Part shown: positions 8,724 to 17,992 of the stretch, one piece after another
Position numbering within the stretch: position 1 is the stretch's first letter
Layout: every line of letters starts with the position of its first letter
NCBI RefSeq assembly: GCF_020866905.1
Contig: NZ_JAIVCC010000005.1
Span: 310,001-374,000, forward strand
DNA from: Salinimicrobium sediminilitoris
GTDB taxonomy: Bacteria; Bacteroidota; Bacteroidia; Flavobacteriales; Flavobacteriaceae
DNA: 64,000 nucleotides
Direction: 5' to 3'
Notes under the pieces: model-generated
Database searches by the model: none
The model's input: only the letters and a program-made list of their open reading frames with translations
What the model was told of the DNA's origin: nothing
Translations under genes and position numbers: made by a program

Positions 8724-9593
8724 ATGACCAAGAACACCGAACATAAAAGAAATTTCAGGCAAAAGCTCCTGCATAAATACAGGCTGGTAATTCTTAACGA
8801 AGATACTTTTGAAGAAAAAGTGTCCTTTAAACTTACACGCCTTAATGTTTTTGTGGTAGTAACTCTTTCTGCAATTTTATTGATCGCCGGTACCACGGTA
8901 CTCATAGCCTTTACAGGATTGAGAGAGTACATCCCCGGCTATTCCTCTACCGAACTGCAGCAAAGAGCTTTGCAGCTGGCTTATAAAACAGATTCCCTGC
9001 AAACTGTCGTGGAACTAAACAACCAGTATCTGGGCTCCATTAAACGGGTGCTGTCCGGAGATGTAAAACCGGCAGAATTTAACCGGGATTCCCTTATGGA
9101 AGCTCATAGGTCAAGTGCAGATGAAGTAGACCTCAAACCTTCCAAAGAAGATAGTTTACTTAGGGAAACCGTGGTACAGGAGGATAAATATAATTTCCTG
9201 GAAACCGCAACTTCCCGCGCCAACTACGCTCTTTTTCCCCCTTTAAAAGGTCCTTTTTCTGAAGGTTACAATATCAAAGACAAGCATTTTGGGGTTGATA
9301 TTGTCGCTTCGCATAACGCGCCAATAAAATCTGTGGCCGATGGGACGGTGATCTTTTCGGGATGGACGGCAGAAACCGGAAACGTTATTATTTTAGAACA
9401 CAGTTACGGGCTTATCTCCATTTATAAGCACAATGCATCCCTCACTAAAGAACAGGGGGACAGGGTGCAAAGAGGAGAAGTTATTGCAACGGCTGGGTCT
9501 ACAGGAGAATATTCGACCGGGCCACACCTGCATTTTGAATTGTGGAGTGAAGGCCGACCGGTGAACCCAACAGATTTTATAGATTTTGAATAG
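8724..9593 (+). CDS. Membrane-anchored M23 family metalloendopeptidase
   Basis: A 289-residue cell-wall endopeptidase. A short basic cytoplasmic N-terminus precedes one membrane helix (VFVVVTLSAILLIAGTTVLIAF, about 42-63) and a linker. The C-terminal LytM/M23 domain (about 165-285) keeps the zinc ligands: H and D in HFGVDIV, and the HxH in GPHLHFELW. It should therefore cut peptide cross-links of peptidoglycan, unlike the degenerate LytM protein at 46133. The GH3-family gene starts five bases after its stop, so the two are probably co-transcribed. Confidence 0.93.
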   Translation: MTKNTEHKRNFRQKLLHKYRLVILNEDTFEEKVSFKLTRLNVFVVVTLSAILLIAGTTVLIAFTGLREYIPGYSSTELQQRALQLAYKTDSLQTVVELNNQYLGSIKRVLSGDVKPAEFNRDSLMEAHRSSADEVDLKPSKEDSLLRETVVQEDKYNFLETATSRANYALFPPLKGPFSEGYNIKDKHFGVDIVASHNAPIKSVADGTVIFSGWTAETGNVIILEHSYGLISIYKHNASLTKEQGDRVQRGEVIATAGSTGEYSTGPHLHFELWSEGRPVNPTDFIDFE

Positions 9594-9598
9594 TAAGT

Positions 9599-11101
9599 AT
9601 GTCAGTTAAATCATTTGCAGCCAAAATATTCGCGTCATACGTTAGACGTCAGATTGATTCCTGGGCAAACGAGCCGGTTAAGACCCAAAAAAGGGTTTTT
9701 GAACAGCTCTTAAAGAAAGCAGCTAACACTGAGTTTGGAAGAGACCACGGATTTCAAAATATCTCCGGATACAGGGAATATGCAGCGCGTGTTCCTGTGC
9801 GGGATTATGAGGATCTTAAACCTTATGTTGAAAAGGTGGTAGCAGGTGAGAAAGATATCCTATGGCCCGGGAAACCTCTTTATTTTGCCAAGACATCTGG
9901 AACCACCAGTGGTGCCAAATATATTCCGCTTACAAAGGAGTCAATGCCTACTCATATTGATGCTGCACGAAATGCCATTTTGTGCTATATCAATGACACA
10001 GGAAAAGCAGATTTTGTAGATGGAAAAATGATCTTCCTTCAAGGCAGTCCCGAACTTGATGAGAAAAACGGGATTAAACTTGGGAGACTCTCTGGGATAG
10101 CTGCACATTACGTACCGGGCTACCTGCAACGTAACCGCATGCCTTCCTGGGAGACCAATACCATTGAAGATTGGGAAACGAAAGTAGAAGCTGTGGTTGA
10201 TGAAACTATTAAGGAGGATATGACCGTAATAAGCGGCATTCCTTCCTGGGTACAGATGTATTTTGAAAGACTGCAGGCAAGGGCCGGAAAGAAAGTGGGA
10301 GAGATCTTTCCCAACTTCAACCTTTTCATTTACGGCGGAGTAAATTTCGAACCTTATCGCGCAAAATTTGAAAGCCTAATTGGCAGGAAAGTGGACAGTA
10401 TTGAACTCTTTCCGGCTTCTGAAGGGTTTTTTGCATTCCAGGACAGGCAGAATGAAAAGGGAATGCTTTTACAGCTTGATTCCGGGATCTTTTATGAGTT
10501 CATAAAAGCAGATGAGTTTTATTCTGAAAGCCCCCGACGATACACGATAGGTGAGGTAGAGCTTGATGTAAACTATGTCATGATCATTTCCACTACGGCA
10601 GGTCTATGGGCTTATAACCTTGGAGATACAGTACAGTTTACCTCGCTGGCTCCTTACAGAGTTATTGTTTCGGGAAGGATCAAGCATTTTATCTCGGCTT
10701 TTGGAGAACATGTGATCGCCAAGGAAGTAGAACAGGCGATGCAGGAAGCTACGGCCGGAACAGGAGTTCAGATCTCCGAATTCACAGTTGCGCCACAAAT
10801 AACTCCGGAAGGCGATCAATTGCCTTACCACGAATGGTTCATCGAATTTGAGGAAGAACCCGAAGATTTAAATACTTTTGCTTCAGCTTTAGATAAATCC
10901 CTTCAGCAGCAAAATTCTTATTACCTGGACTTGATAGAAGGAAAGATCCTTCAGCAATTAAAAATAAGCCGGGTTCCTGCTAACGGTTTTCAGCAGTACA
11001 TGAAGTCTATTGGAAAACTGGGTGGGCAAAACAAGTTACCAAGGCTTTCAAATGATCGCAAGATCGCAAAAGCATTGGAAAATATACAAAACAGAAAATA
11101 A
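9599..11101 (+). CDS. GH3-family acyl-acid adenylating enzyme
   Basis: A 500-residue ANL-type adenylating protein of the GH3 (auxin-responsive) family. The phosphate-binding motif is KTSGTTSGAKYIPLT (about residues 98-112). Further family marks are YGGVNFEPYR, ELFPASEGFFAFQD, and the late GDTVQFTSLAPYR and SGRIKHFISAFGEHV segments that hold adenylate and hinge residues. Plant GH3 enzymes conjugate acyl acids such as auxin or jasmonate to amino acids. Bacterial members are widespread in Bacteroidota with unknown substrates. It lies between the M23 peptidase and the DUF6909-type gene with gaps of five and three bases, suggesting one operon. Confidence 0.88.
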   Translation: MSVKSFAAKIFASYVRRQIDSWANEPVKTQKRVFEQLLKKAANTEFGRDHGFQNISGYREYAARVPVRDYEDLKPYVEKVVAGEKDILWPGKPLYFAKTSGTTSGAKYIPLTKESMPTHIDAARNAILCYINDTGKADFVDGKMIFLQGSPELDEKNGIKLGRLSGIAAHYVPGYLQRNRMPSWETNTIEDWETKVEAVVDETIKEDMTVISGIPSWVQMYFERLQARAGKKVGEIFPNFNLFIYGGVNFEPYRAKFESLIGRKVDSIELFPASEGFFAFQDRQNEKGMLLQLDSGIFYEFIKADEFYSESPRRYTIGEVELDVNYVMIISTTAGLWAYNLGDTVQFTSLAPYRVIVSGRIKHFISAFGEHVIAKEVEQAMQEATAGTGVQISEFTVAPQITPEGDQLPYHEWFIEFEEEPEDLNTFASALDKSLQQQNSYYLDLIEGKILQQLKISRVPANGFQQYMKSIGKLGGQNKLPRLSNDRKIAKALENIQNRK

Positions 11102-11104
11102 TTT

Positions 11105-12841
11105 ATGGGTAATTTAAAATTACAGGGTCGCACAAGAGCACAGGAAAGTTCAAACGCCATTGAACGTATGTATATCACAATGCGACATCTTTTCAACCGT
11201 GGGTTCTATAAACCTATGGGAGTATCCGGGGAAACTCTTAGAGAAGCATTATTAATCCTTCGTCCAGAGATTTATGGATCTGTAGCCGAAGAAAAGGTAG
11301 AACTCAACGGGCTTCTATACGTGATGGACAGGCTTCCTCTCGGACTGGAGGAGTGTCGTTTTATCAACCTTACCAGTGATGAAGGCTATGGTAATTCTCA
11401 CTTTAAACCTATAGTTCCTCCCAAAAGGCGCAGAAACTGTTACAGGATCGATGAGGAGCAAATGAACATCGAGATCACCCGAGGGCGGTCAGAGATTTAT
11501 GATATTCTTACTCACCTCACCTTTCTGTTCATCGAATCTCATAAAATAATGAGACGGGTTCTTATAGACGAGGAAGGAGAAGTATCCCGGGACTGGCAAA
11601 AGCTGGAGCTGGCGGTTATGCAAAAGGAACCACTTGACCAGGCACAACGGGAAGTAGCCCTTACCCATACGGCAAATATCTTAGGCCGCACTTTTAGGGA
11701 AGTGACTACGATCTATCCTCTTTTTAGTACGCCGTCAAGTCCCGAAAGATTTCTCCACATCATCTATTACCTTGGGAAACTGGCTCTTGATGAAATGCTC
11801 AATAACAACAAACGAATTGTGACCTTTAGCCCTGTACTTAGGGAGCGATTAGGTCATCATATTCACGGCGAGATCTGGGCAAATAAGGTGAAAGAGGTGC
11901 TACTACAAAAGAACCTTATGAACCGTCCTTTGCACATTATAAGTGCAAACATGCATAGTGTGATGAACACCCTTTATGCTTCGGAAGCTTTAAAACCCGA
12001 GCTAAAGAAAAAATCGCTTTTTGGCATATATGAAGATCTTAGCAACGGGGCCAATGGCCAGCTAAGAATGAAGGTTATGAAAAATGCTGTTTCTGAAGGG
12101 ATGGTGTTTATCGAAGATACCAGTGGTGCTAACATTGATGTACAGGTTTTTGATACTGTTAAGATGTCCTTAGTAAACCCGAAATTCAAACAGAGCAGCA
12201 AGAAAAAAGAAGAAGATAAGCCGGTGATCATGGTGATGGATTACGCTTTTGGAGAACAAGCTTACGAGACCATGGATGAAATGCTGAAACCTTACCAGTC
12301 TGAGCATGGAAATATCCACCTTAATGTGGCCTCAATTTCCATAATGGGTAAAGCCGGAATTTTAGCAGGCGGTAAAGGGGATATTATGATCCCTACAGCG
12401 CACCTTTTTGAAGGTACGGCAGATAATTATCCAATTCATAATGAACTTTCAAAAGAAGATCTTGATGGCCATGGAATTCATGTTTGCGACGGCTCAATGA
12501 TCACTGTACTGGGAACTTCCCTTCAAAACAAAGATATTTTGAAGTTTTTCCATGAGTCCACATGGAATGTGGTGGGACTGGAAATGGAAGGAGCACATTA
12601 TCAAAAAGCAGTACAGGCCGCAGCAAGATTAAGAAAAAATATTAGTGAGGATGTCAAGGTGAGGTATGCCTATTATGCTTCAGATAATCCTTTGGAAACA
12701 GGAAGCACACTTGCATCAGGTGGATTGGGAACTACAGGAGTAAAACCTACATATCTTATCACTGAAAAGATACTGGAGCAAATTTTTGAAATTCCGAAGG
12801 AATCAGATAAAAATGAAAAATCGGAAAAAAGGAAACTGTAG
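11105..12841 (+). CDS. Large flavobacterial protein of unknown function (DUF6909-type) with phosphorylase-like C-terminus
   Basis: A 578-residue soluble protein without signal peptide. I recognise it, from memory only, as the conserved flavobacterial family named DUF6909. The first 270 residues are helical and basic. The C-terminal third has features of the nucleoside phosphorylase/nucleosidase fold: a glycine-rich GKAGILAGGKGDIMIPTA near residue 415, and GLEMEGAHYQKAVQAA near residue 490. The latter recalls the EMExA substrate-binding motif of that superfamily. It sits three bases after the GH3 gene and its stop abuts rfbB, so it belongs to the GH3-rfb transcription unit. Function is unassigned; a nucleotide- or nucleoside-related role is only a suggestion. 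Confidence 0.7.
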   Translation: MGNLKLQGRTRAQESSNAIERMYITMRHLFNRGFYKPMGVSGETLREALLILRPEIYGSVAEEKVELNGLLYVMDRLPLGLEECRFINLTSDEGYGNSHFKPIVPPKRRRNCYRIDEEQMNIEITRGRSEIYDILTHLTFLFIESHKIMRRVLIDEEGEVSRDWQKLELAVMQKEPLDQAQREVALTHTANILGRTFREVTTIYPLFSTPSSPERFLHIIYYLGKLALDEMLNNNKRIVTFSPVLRERLGHHIHGEIWANKVKEVLLQKNLMNRPLHIISANMHSVMNTLYASEALKPELKKKSLFGIYEDLSNGANGQLRMKVMKNAVSEGMVFIEDTSGANIDVQVFDTVKMSLVNPKFKQSSKKKEEDKPVIMVMDYAFGEQAYETMDEMLKPYQSEHGNIHLNVASISIMGKAGILAGGKGDIMIPTAHLFEGTADNYPIHNELSKEDLDGHGIHVCDGSMITVLGTSLQNKDILKFFHESTWNVVGLEMEGAHYQKAVQAAARLRKNISEDVKVRYAYYASDNPLETGSTLASGGLGTTGVKPTYLITEKILEQIFEIPKESDKNEKSEKRKL

Positions 12842-13861
12842 ATGGAGAATAAAAAATATACGCTGGTTACCGGCGGCGCAGGCTTTATTGGGTCAAATTA
12901 TATCAATATTTTCATAGAAGATAATGATACTCATATAGTAAACCTGGATTTGCTCACCTATGCCGGGGATCTTGAAAACCTGGAAGTTGATGGTCATAAG
13001 AATTACACTTTTGTAAAAGGTGATATTCGCGATAAGGAGTTGGTGAAAGATCTCTTCCAAAAATACCATTTTTCGAGGGTAATAAATTTTGCAGCCGAAT
13101 CTCACGTGGATAATTCTATTCTTAATCCTGCTGCTTTTGTGGAAACCAACATTAACGGTACTTTCAACCTGCTGCAAACTGCTTACACGCTGTGGATGAA
13201 TGGACCTTTTGAGCTGAAGGAAGAGTTTAGCGATGCCAAATTCCTGCATGTTTCAACAGATGAGGTGTATGGAACTTTAGGTGCAGAAGGATTATTTACC
13301 GAAGAAACTCCGTACGCGCCCAACAGTCCATATTCGGCTTCAAAAGCGGCTTCAGATTTTCTTGTGCGCAGTTATTTCCACACTTATGGACTTCCTGTGG
13401 TGACCACCAATTGTTCCAATAATTACGGCCCGCACCAGCACGATGAAAAACTTATTCCTACTATTATTCGCACTGCATTAAAAAAGGAACCCATCCCTAT
13501 TTACGGCGACGGAAAAAATGTTCGTGACTGGCTATATGTATCAGACCACTGTAAGGGAATAAAACTGGTTCTCGAAAAGGGTAAATTTGGAGAGACCTAT
13601 AATATTGGGGGCCGAAACGAGCGGGAGAATATTTATATCGCCCAAAAGATCTCAGAAATTTTAGACAGGTTAGTTCCACGTGAAGACGGGAAGAGCTATA
13701 AAGATCTTATATCATTTGTGAAGGACCGGCCCGGGCATGACCAGAGGTACGCTATTGATGCCACAAAACTGGAGTCACAGTTGGGTTGGAAAGCCGATGA
13801 AAATTTTGAGTCCGGTATAGAAAAGACGGTACAATGGTACCTTGAAAAATATAAAGCATGA
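12842..13861 (+). CDS. rfbB: dTDP-glucose 4,6-dehydratase
   Basis: A 339-residue extended SDR enzyme, second step of dTDP-L-rhamnose synthesis. The N-terminal NAD site is [11 protein letters not shown]. Catalytic segments are STDEVYGTL (Thr-Asp-Glu triad) and YSASKAASD with the Tyr/Lys pair. [15 protein letters not shown] and [15 protein letters not shown] complete the substrate site. The ATG directly follows the stop of the DUF6909-type gene, and its end overlaps rfbA by four bases (ATGA), so translation is probably coupled. A weaker CACGTG parS-like sequence lies inside it at 13672-13687. Confidence 0.97.
   Translation: MENKKYTLVTGGAGFIGSNYINIFIEDNDTHIVNLDLLTYAGDLENLEVDGHKNYTFVKGDIRDKELVKDLFQKYHFSRVINFAAESHVDNSILNPAAFVETNINGTFNLLQTAYTLWMNGPFELKEEFSDAKFLHVSTDEVYGTLGAEGLFTEETPYAPNSPYSASKAASDFLVRSYFHTYGLPVVTTNCSNNYGPHQHDEKLIPTIIRTALKKEPIPIYGDGKNVRDWLYVSDHCKGIKLVLEKGKFGETYNIGGRNERENIYIAQKISEILDRLVPREDGKSYKDLISFVKDRPGHDQRYAIDATKLESQLGWKADENFESGIEKTVQWYLEKYKA
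13672..13687. other. Weak parS-like motif inside rfbB
   Basis: AGTTCCACGTGAAGAC has the full GTTCCACGTGAA core but mismatches the outer 3' half (12 of 16 against the Bacillus site). It may be a low-affinity site or chance. Confidence 0.25.
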
Positions 13862-14715
13862 AAGGCATCATCCTGGCAGGAGGATCGGGCACCAGGTTGC
13901 ACCCGTTAACCCTTGTGGTAAGCAAGCAGTTAATGCCGGTGTATGATAAGCCTATGATCTATTATCCTTTGTCAACGCTAATGATGGCCGGGATAAGAGA
14001 GATCCTCATAATCTCTACCCCAAAGGATCTTCCTTTATTCAGGGAATTGCTGGGGGACGGGAGCAGGTATGGTTGTGAATTCCAATTCGCGGTACAGGAT
14101 AAACCCCGCGGTCTGGCCGAAGCTTTTATCATTGGAGCAGATTTTATAGGAAATGACAAAGTAGCTCTTATCCTGGGGGACAACATTTTTTATGGTTCGG
14201 GACTGGACAAGCTGCTTCAAAATAATAGCGACCCAAACGGCGGAATGATCTTCGCTTATCACGTCCATGACCCTAAACGCTATGGCGTAGTAGATTTTGA
14301 CAAGACAGGAAAAGTGATCTCGATTGAAGAAAAACCTGTTACACCAAAGTCAAATTTTGCGGTTCCCGGGATATATTTTTATGACAATGAAGTAATTGAT
14401 ATTGCCCGTGGCATAAAACCTTCGGTCCGGGAGGAACTGGAGATCACAGATGTGAATAATTCTTACCTTGAAAGAGGAAAATTACAGGTGAGTATTCTCG
14501 ACAAAGGCACTGCCTGGCTGGATACAGGTACATTTGATTCTCTTATGAAAGCCGCACAATTTGTACAGGTGATCGAAGAGCGGCAGGGCTTGAAAATAGG
14601 AGCCATAGAAGAAACAGCCTATAAAATGGGCTATATTGATAAATCTCAGCTTCACCGGCTGGCCCAACCGCTGCTAAAAAGCGGCTACGGCGAATACCTT
14701 TTACAACTGGATTAG
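13858..14715 (+). CDS. rfbA: Glucose-1-phosphate thymidylyltransferase
   Basis: A 285-residue nucleotidyltransferase, first step of the dTDP-rhamnose pathway (glucose-1-P + dTTP). It has the signature [14 protein letters not shown] at residues 4-17, [16 protein letters not shown], the metal-binding GDNIFYG, and the [20 protein letters not shown] segment. Length and motifs are those of short RmlA. It overlaps rfbB by four bases, and rfbC begins one base after its stop. Confidence 0.97.
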   Translation: MKGIILAGGSGTRLHPLTLVVSKQLMPVYDKPMIYYPLSTLMMAGIREILIISTPKDLPLFRELLGDGSRYGCEFQFAVQDKPRGLAEAFIIGADFIGNDKVALILGDNIFYGSGLDKLLQNNSDPNGGMIFAYHVHDPKRYGVVDFDKTGKVISIEEKPVTPKSNFAVPGIYFYDNEVIDIARGIKPSVREELEITDVNNSYLERGKLQVSILDKGTAWLDTGTFDSLMKAAQFVQVIEERQGLKIGAIEETAYKMGYIDKSQLHRLAQPLLKSGYGEYLLQLD

Positions 14716-14716
14716 C

Positions 14717-15265
14717 ATGTTAGAACTGGAAAAGACACCATTAAAAGATTGTTTTTTACTGAAGCCTTCAGTATTTCGGGATCACCGCGGCACCTTTCTG
14801 GAAAGCTTCAGCCAAAGGAGATTTGAAGAGGTCACAGGCCTGCAAATGGATTTTGTGCAGGACAACCAGTCATCCTCCATAAAAGGTGTTTTGAGAGGGC
14901 TTCATTTTCAGAAAGGAAAATATGCCCAATCAAAACTGGTAAGAACGGTGGTGGGAAGCGTTTTAGATGTTGTGGTAGATCTTCGTCCCAACTCTCCTAC
15001 GTTCAGGAAATCATTTAAGGTCGTTTTAAGCGACGAAAACCATCATCAGCTCTTTGTACCTGCCGGTTTTGCTCACGGCTTTCTTACGCTTTCAGAAATA
15101 TCTGTTTTTGCATATAAATGTGACCAGTACTTCCATAAAGAAGCCGATGCCGGAGTTTATTTTAATGATCCGGTATTTAATATTGACTGGGAATACCCAC
15201 AGGATGAATTTATTCTTTCTGAAAAAGATAAAAATCTTCCCACCTTTGAAGAGTTAGACTTATGA
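14717..15265 (+). CDS. rfbC: dTDP-4-dehydrorhamnose 3,5-epimerase
   Basis: A 182-residue cupin-fold epimerase. The catalytic His lies in GVLRGLHFQKGKYAQ, and the second catalytic region is LFVPAGFAHGFLTLSE. The active-site Tyr is in VFAYKCDQYFHKEADAG. It converts dTDP-4-keto-6-deoxyglucose to the L-lyxo form. It overlaps rfbD by four bases. Confidence 0.97.
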   Translation: MLELEKTPLKDCFLLKPSVFRDHRGTFLESFSQRRFEEVTGLQMDFVQDNQSSSIKGVLRGLHFQKGKYAQSKLVRTVVGSVLDVVVDLRPNSPTFRKSFKVVLSDENHHQLFVPAGFAHGFLTLSEISVFAYKCDQYFHKEADAGVYFNDPVFNIDWEYPQDEFILSEKDKNLPTFEELDL

Positions 15266-16104
15266 AAATTTTAATCACCGGGGCAGGAGGACAGTTGGGA
15301 AAATGCTTTAAACAGGCTTCTCTTAAATATCCCGGTCATGAATTTACTTTCACAACTTCAGATGACCTGGACCTTTCCCAGTTTGCTGTTGTGGGTGCCT
15401 TTATGCGTAGAGAAAAATTTGATATCTGCATTAACTGTGCTGCTTACACTAACGTGGAAAAGGCAGAAAAGGAGCAGGAAATGGCCTATCTCATCAATGC
15501 CGAAAGCGTAAGGAACCTGGCAAGGGATTGTGACGAAACCGGCTGTACGCTTATTCACATTTCTACAGATTACGTATTCAACGGAAAGAAGGATTCTCCT
15601 TACACCGAAGAAGATGCTACAGACCCGTTGAATGTATATGGGGCGTCAAAGTTGCTTGGCGAAGAATATATACAGGAAGCCACCAAAAAACATCTCATTT
15701 TTAGAACCTCATGGTTGTATTCTAATATTGGTAAAAATTTTTTTACAACCATAAAAGCCAAAGCTGAAGCGGGAGAAACCCTCAACATCACCACTTCCCA
15801 AAAAGGAACGCCTACCAACGCCCATGATCTGGCTGCTTTCGTTCTTGAAATCATAGCAGAGAATAAACTGGAGTATGGTTTATACCACTACAGCAACCTG
15901 GGGGAAGGCACCTGGTATGATTTTGCCAAAGAGATCCTCACCTTGATGAACTCAGGTACAGAGCTTAATGAAAACAACGACTATCAAACCCTGGCGGTAA
16001 GACCGGAATATAGTGTGTTGAGCAAACAGAAAGTGCAGGATGTTTTTGAATTACCCATTCCACATTGGAAGGAGAGTTTAAAAGAGCTTTATCAAAAGTT
16101 GTAG
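15262..16104 (+). CDS. rfbD: dTDP-4-dehydrorhamnose reductase
   Basis: A 280-residue SDR reductase completing dTDP-L-rhamnose synthesis with NAD(P)H. The dinucleotide site is ITGAGGQLGKC. INCAAYTNVEKAE, HISTDYVFNGKKDSPYTEED and YGASKLLGE (Tyr/Lys pair) are diagnostic. Last gene of rfbBACD; its 3' end overlaps the convergent SRPBCC gene by 13 bases and no terminator hairpin separates them. Confidence 0.96.
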   Translation: MKILITGAGGQLGKCFKQASLKYPGHEFTFTTSDDLDLSQFAVVGAFMRREKFDICINCAAYTNVEKAEKEQEMAYLINAESVRNLARDCDETGCTLIHISTDYVFNGKKDSPYTEEDATDPLNVYGASKLLGEEYIQEATKKHLIFRTSWLYSNIGKNFFTTIKAKAEAGETLNITTSQKGTPTNAHDLAAFVLEIIAENKLEYGLYHYSNLGEGTWYDFAKEILTLMNSGTELNENNDYQTLAVRPEYSVLSKQKVQDVFELPIPHWKESLKELYQKL

Positions 16105-16751
16105 TCCCTTTCAATAAACCATTTAAAGTTCCTTATATCCTCCTCAACCATATCCTCAAAAACAGGATTGAGAAGACGGGCAGCACTTTCACCGGGGATT
16201 CCTCCGGGAGCGTGATAAGAGATCACTACATGTAATTCGGTTCCTTCACCGGCATCCCGAAACTCCACTTTTCCGGCATTTTCAATGGATGAACCGGGCA
16301 AAGACTGCCAGCCCAGCAATTCATTAGGCCGTTCCTTTACGATCTCGCTTTTCCAACGCAGCGTGCCTACATGTCCCGGCAAATTCGCCTCCCAGACAGA
16401 TATGCTGTCATTCAAACTTTCTACGCTTTCCAAATGTTCCATGAATAGGGGGAGGTTCTCCAGATTTCGCCAGAAGGAATAAACTTCCTCCCGCGGTTTA
16501 TCAACTATCATCGTAAGCTGAATATTTACGTTGCGACTGCGGTTATCGGGTTTAGTTTTACCTATGGCATTATACAGAAGGCAATTGCCCGACACACCCC
16601 GGTAAAGAAGATATCCTGCAAGAACTGCTTCAAGGCTGCTTTTCTTTTCCTTTCCCAGTGCATCATAAAGAAAATATGCTCCTGCGAGTATAGAGGCGCC
16701 TCTTTCGGCGGGACTTACATTGGTATAAAAGTGTTGTAAAAGATTCCTCAT
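16092..16751 (-). CDS. DUF2892-like membrane segment fused to SRPBCC (polyketide cyclase/START-like) domain
   Basis: About 219 residues. The N-terminal 65 residues (NVSPAERGASILAGAYFLYDAL, then AVLAGYLLYRGVSGNCLLYNAIG) resemble the YgaP/DUF2892 two-helix module. The rest (about 75-219) is an SRPBCC ligand-binding fold with the typical IVDKPREEVYSFWRNLENLPLFMEHLESV opening. The second half contains GTLRWKSEIVKERPNELLGW. Such proteins may bind lipids or isoprenoids at the membrane; the ligand is unknown. I prefer the ATG at 16751 over one 13 codons upstream (16790), because MRNLLQHFYTNVSPAERG begins the conserved module. Convergent with and overlapping rfbD. Confidence 0.78.
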   Translation of the reverse strand: MRNLLQHFYTNVSPAERGASILAGAYFLYDALGKEKKSSLEAVLAGYLLYRGVSGNCLLYNAIGKTKPDNRSRNVNIQLTMIVDKPREEVYSFWRNLENLPLFMEHLESVESLNDSISVWEANLPGHVGTLRWKSEIVKERPNELLGWQSLPGSSIENAGKVEFRDAGEGTELHVVISYHAPGGIPGESAARLLNPVFEDMVEEDIRNFKWFIERDYNF

Positions 16752-16927
16752 AAGTATTTCGTTTTCTGTTATTAAGCCTAAATTAATCATATTGCGACCA
16801 AAGCTTAGTTGCAGTTTGCTTAAATAGGGTTAAAATATTCTTAAATACAATTTTAACCCCTGCACCCATTAAATTTGGTAGTGACTGTGAATGTTAATTT
16901 TGTTACTTTCGGAAGTAAAACCAACCA

Positions 16928-17917
16928 ATGAAGAAACGTATACTCATCACCGGGGCGGCCGGTTTTCTCGGGTCCCACCTATGTGATAAATTCATCAAGG
17001 AAGGATTCCACGTGATTGGAATGGACAACCTTATCACGGGCGACAAAAGAAATATTGAACATCTTTTCAAACTTGAGAATTTTGAATTCTATCATCATGA
17101 TGTCACCACTTTTGTGCATGTGCCGGGAAAACTTGATTACATCCTGCATTTTGCATCTCCTGCCAGTCCCATTGATTACCTGAAGATCCCTATTCAAACC
17201 TTAAAAGTAGGCTCGCTAGGAACTCACAATCTTTTGGGTCTTGCAATGGAAAAGAAGGCGAGGATCCTTATTGCTTCAACTTCCGAGATCTATGGTGATC
17301 CACAGGTACACCCTCAAACCGAAGATTACTTTGGAAATGTCAACACCATTGGTCCCCGGGGAGTTTATGATGAAGCTAAGCGTTTTCAGGAATCAATTAC
17401 TATGGCTTATCACCGATTCCATGGTTTAGAAACCCGTATCGTAAGGATCTTCAATACCTACGGGCCGCGAATGAGATTGAACGATGGTCGTGTTATACCT
17501 GCCTTTATTGGTCAGGCTTTGAGGGGAGAGGATCTTACTGTTTTTGGTGACGGTTCTCAAACAAGATCTTTTTGCTATGTTGACGATGAAGTGGAGGGAA
17601 TATATAGGTTGCTCTTAAGTGATTATTCCTATCCTGTTAATATTGGGAATCCGAATGAGATAACCATTAAGGATTTTGCCGAAGAGATCATTAAATTGAC
17701 AGGGACAGATCAAAAGATCATCTACAAACCTTTACCCGAAGATGATCCTATGCAGCGGCAGCCGGATATTACCCGTGCAAAGGAATTACTGGGCTGGGAA
17801 CCTAAAGTAACCCGAAGTGAGGGTATGAAAAAGACCTATGAATACTTTAAAAATTTGGGGGAAGAAGAGCTTTACCGCAGCGAACATAAAGATTTTTCAA
17901 AGCACAACAGGAAATAA
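16928..17917 (+). CDS. UDP-glucuronate decarboxylase-like NAD-dependent SDR
   Basis: A 329-residue extended SDR protein. The NAD site is [12 protein letters not shown]. The segments [34 protein letters not shown] and the catalytic pair in [11 protein letters not shown] match UDP-glucuronate decarboxylase (UXS), which makes UDP-xylose from UDP-glucuronate. [22 protein letters not shown] also fits. A sister function such as another UDP-sugar epimerase cannot be fully excluded. It has its own upstream region with a near -7 box (TACTTTCG at 16904) and is followed by a GT2 gene, consistent with surface glycan synthesis. Confidence 0.85.
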   Translation: MKKRILITGAAGFLGSHLCDKFIKEGFHVIGMDNLITGDKRNIEHLFKLENFEFYHHDVTTFVHVPGKLDYILHFASPASPIDYLKIPIQTLKVGSLGTHNLLGLAMEKKARILIASTSEIYGDPQVHPQTEDYFGNVNTIGPRGVYDEAKRFQESITMAYHRFHGLETRIVRIFNTYGPRMRLNDGRVIPAFIGQALRGEDLTVFGDGSQTRSFCYVDDEVEGIYRLLLSDYSYPVNIGNPNEITIKDFAEEIIKLTGTDQKIIYKPLPEDDPMQRQPDITRAKELLGWEPKVTRSEGMKKTYEYFKNLGEEELYRSEHKDFSKHNRK

Positions 17918-17992
17918 TATTCATTCAAGACGGCGTGCAGGTTTGAGCCTTTATAATTTTGGTGTTTCCAAAGGATTTTTTATAATACCTGA

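Noticed and set aside
16974-16990. Another CACGTG motif (GATTCCACGTGATTGG) inside the SDR gene
   Set aside because: Only the central ten bases match parS, the outer halves do not, and the palindrome is broken.
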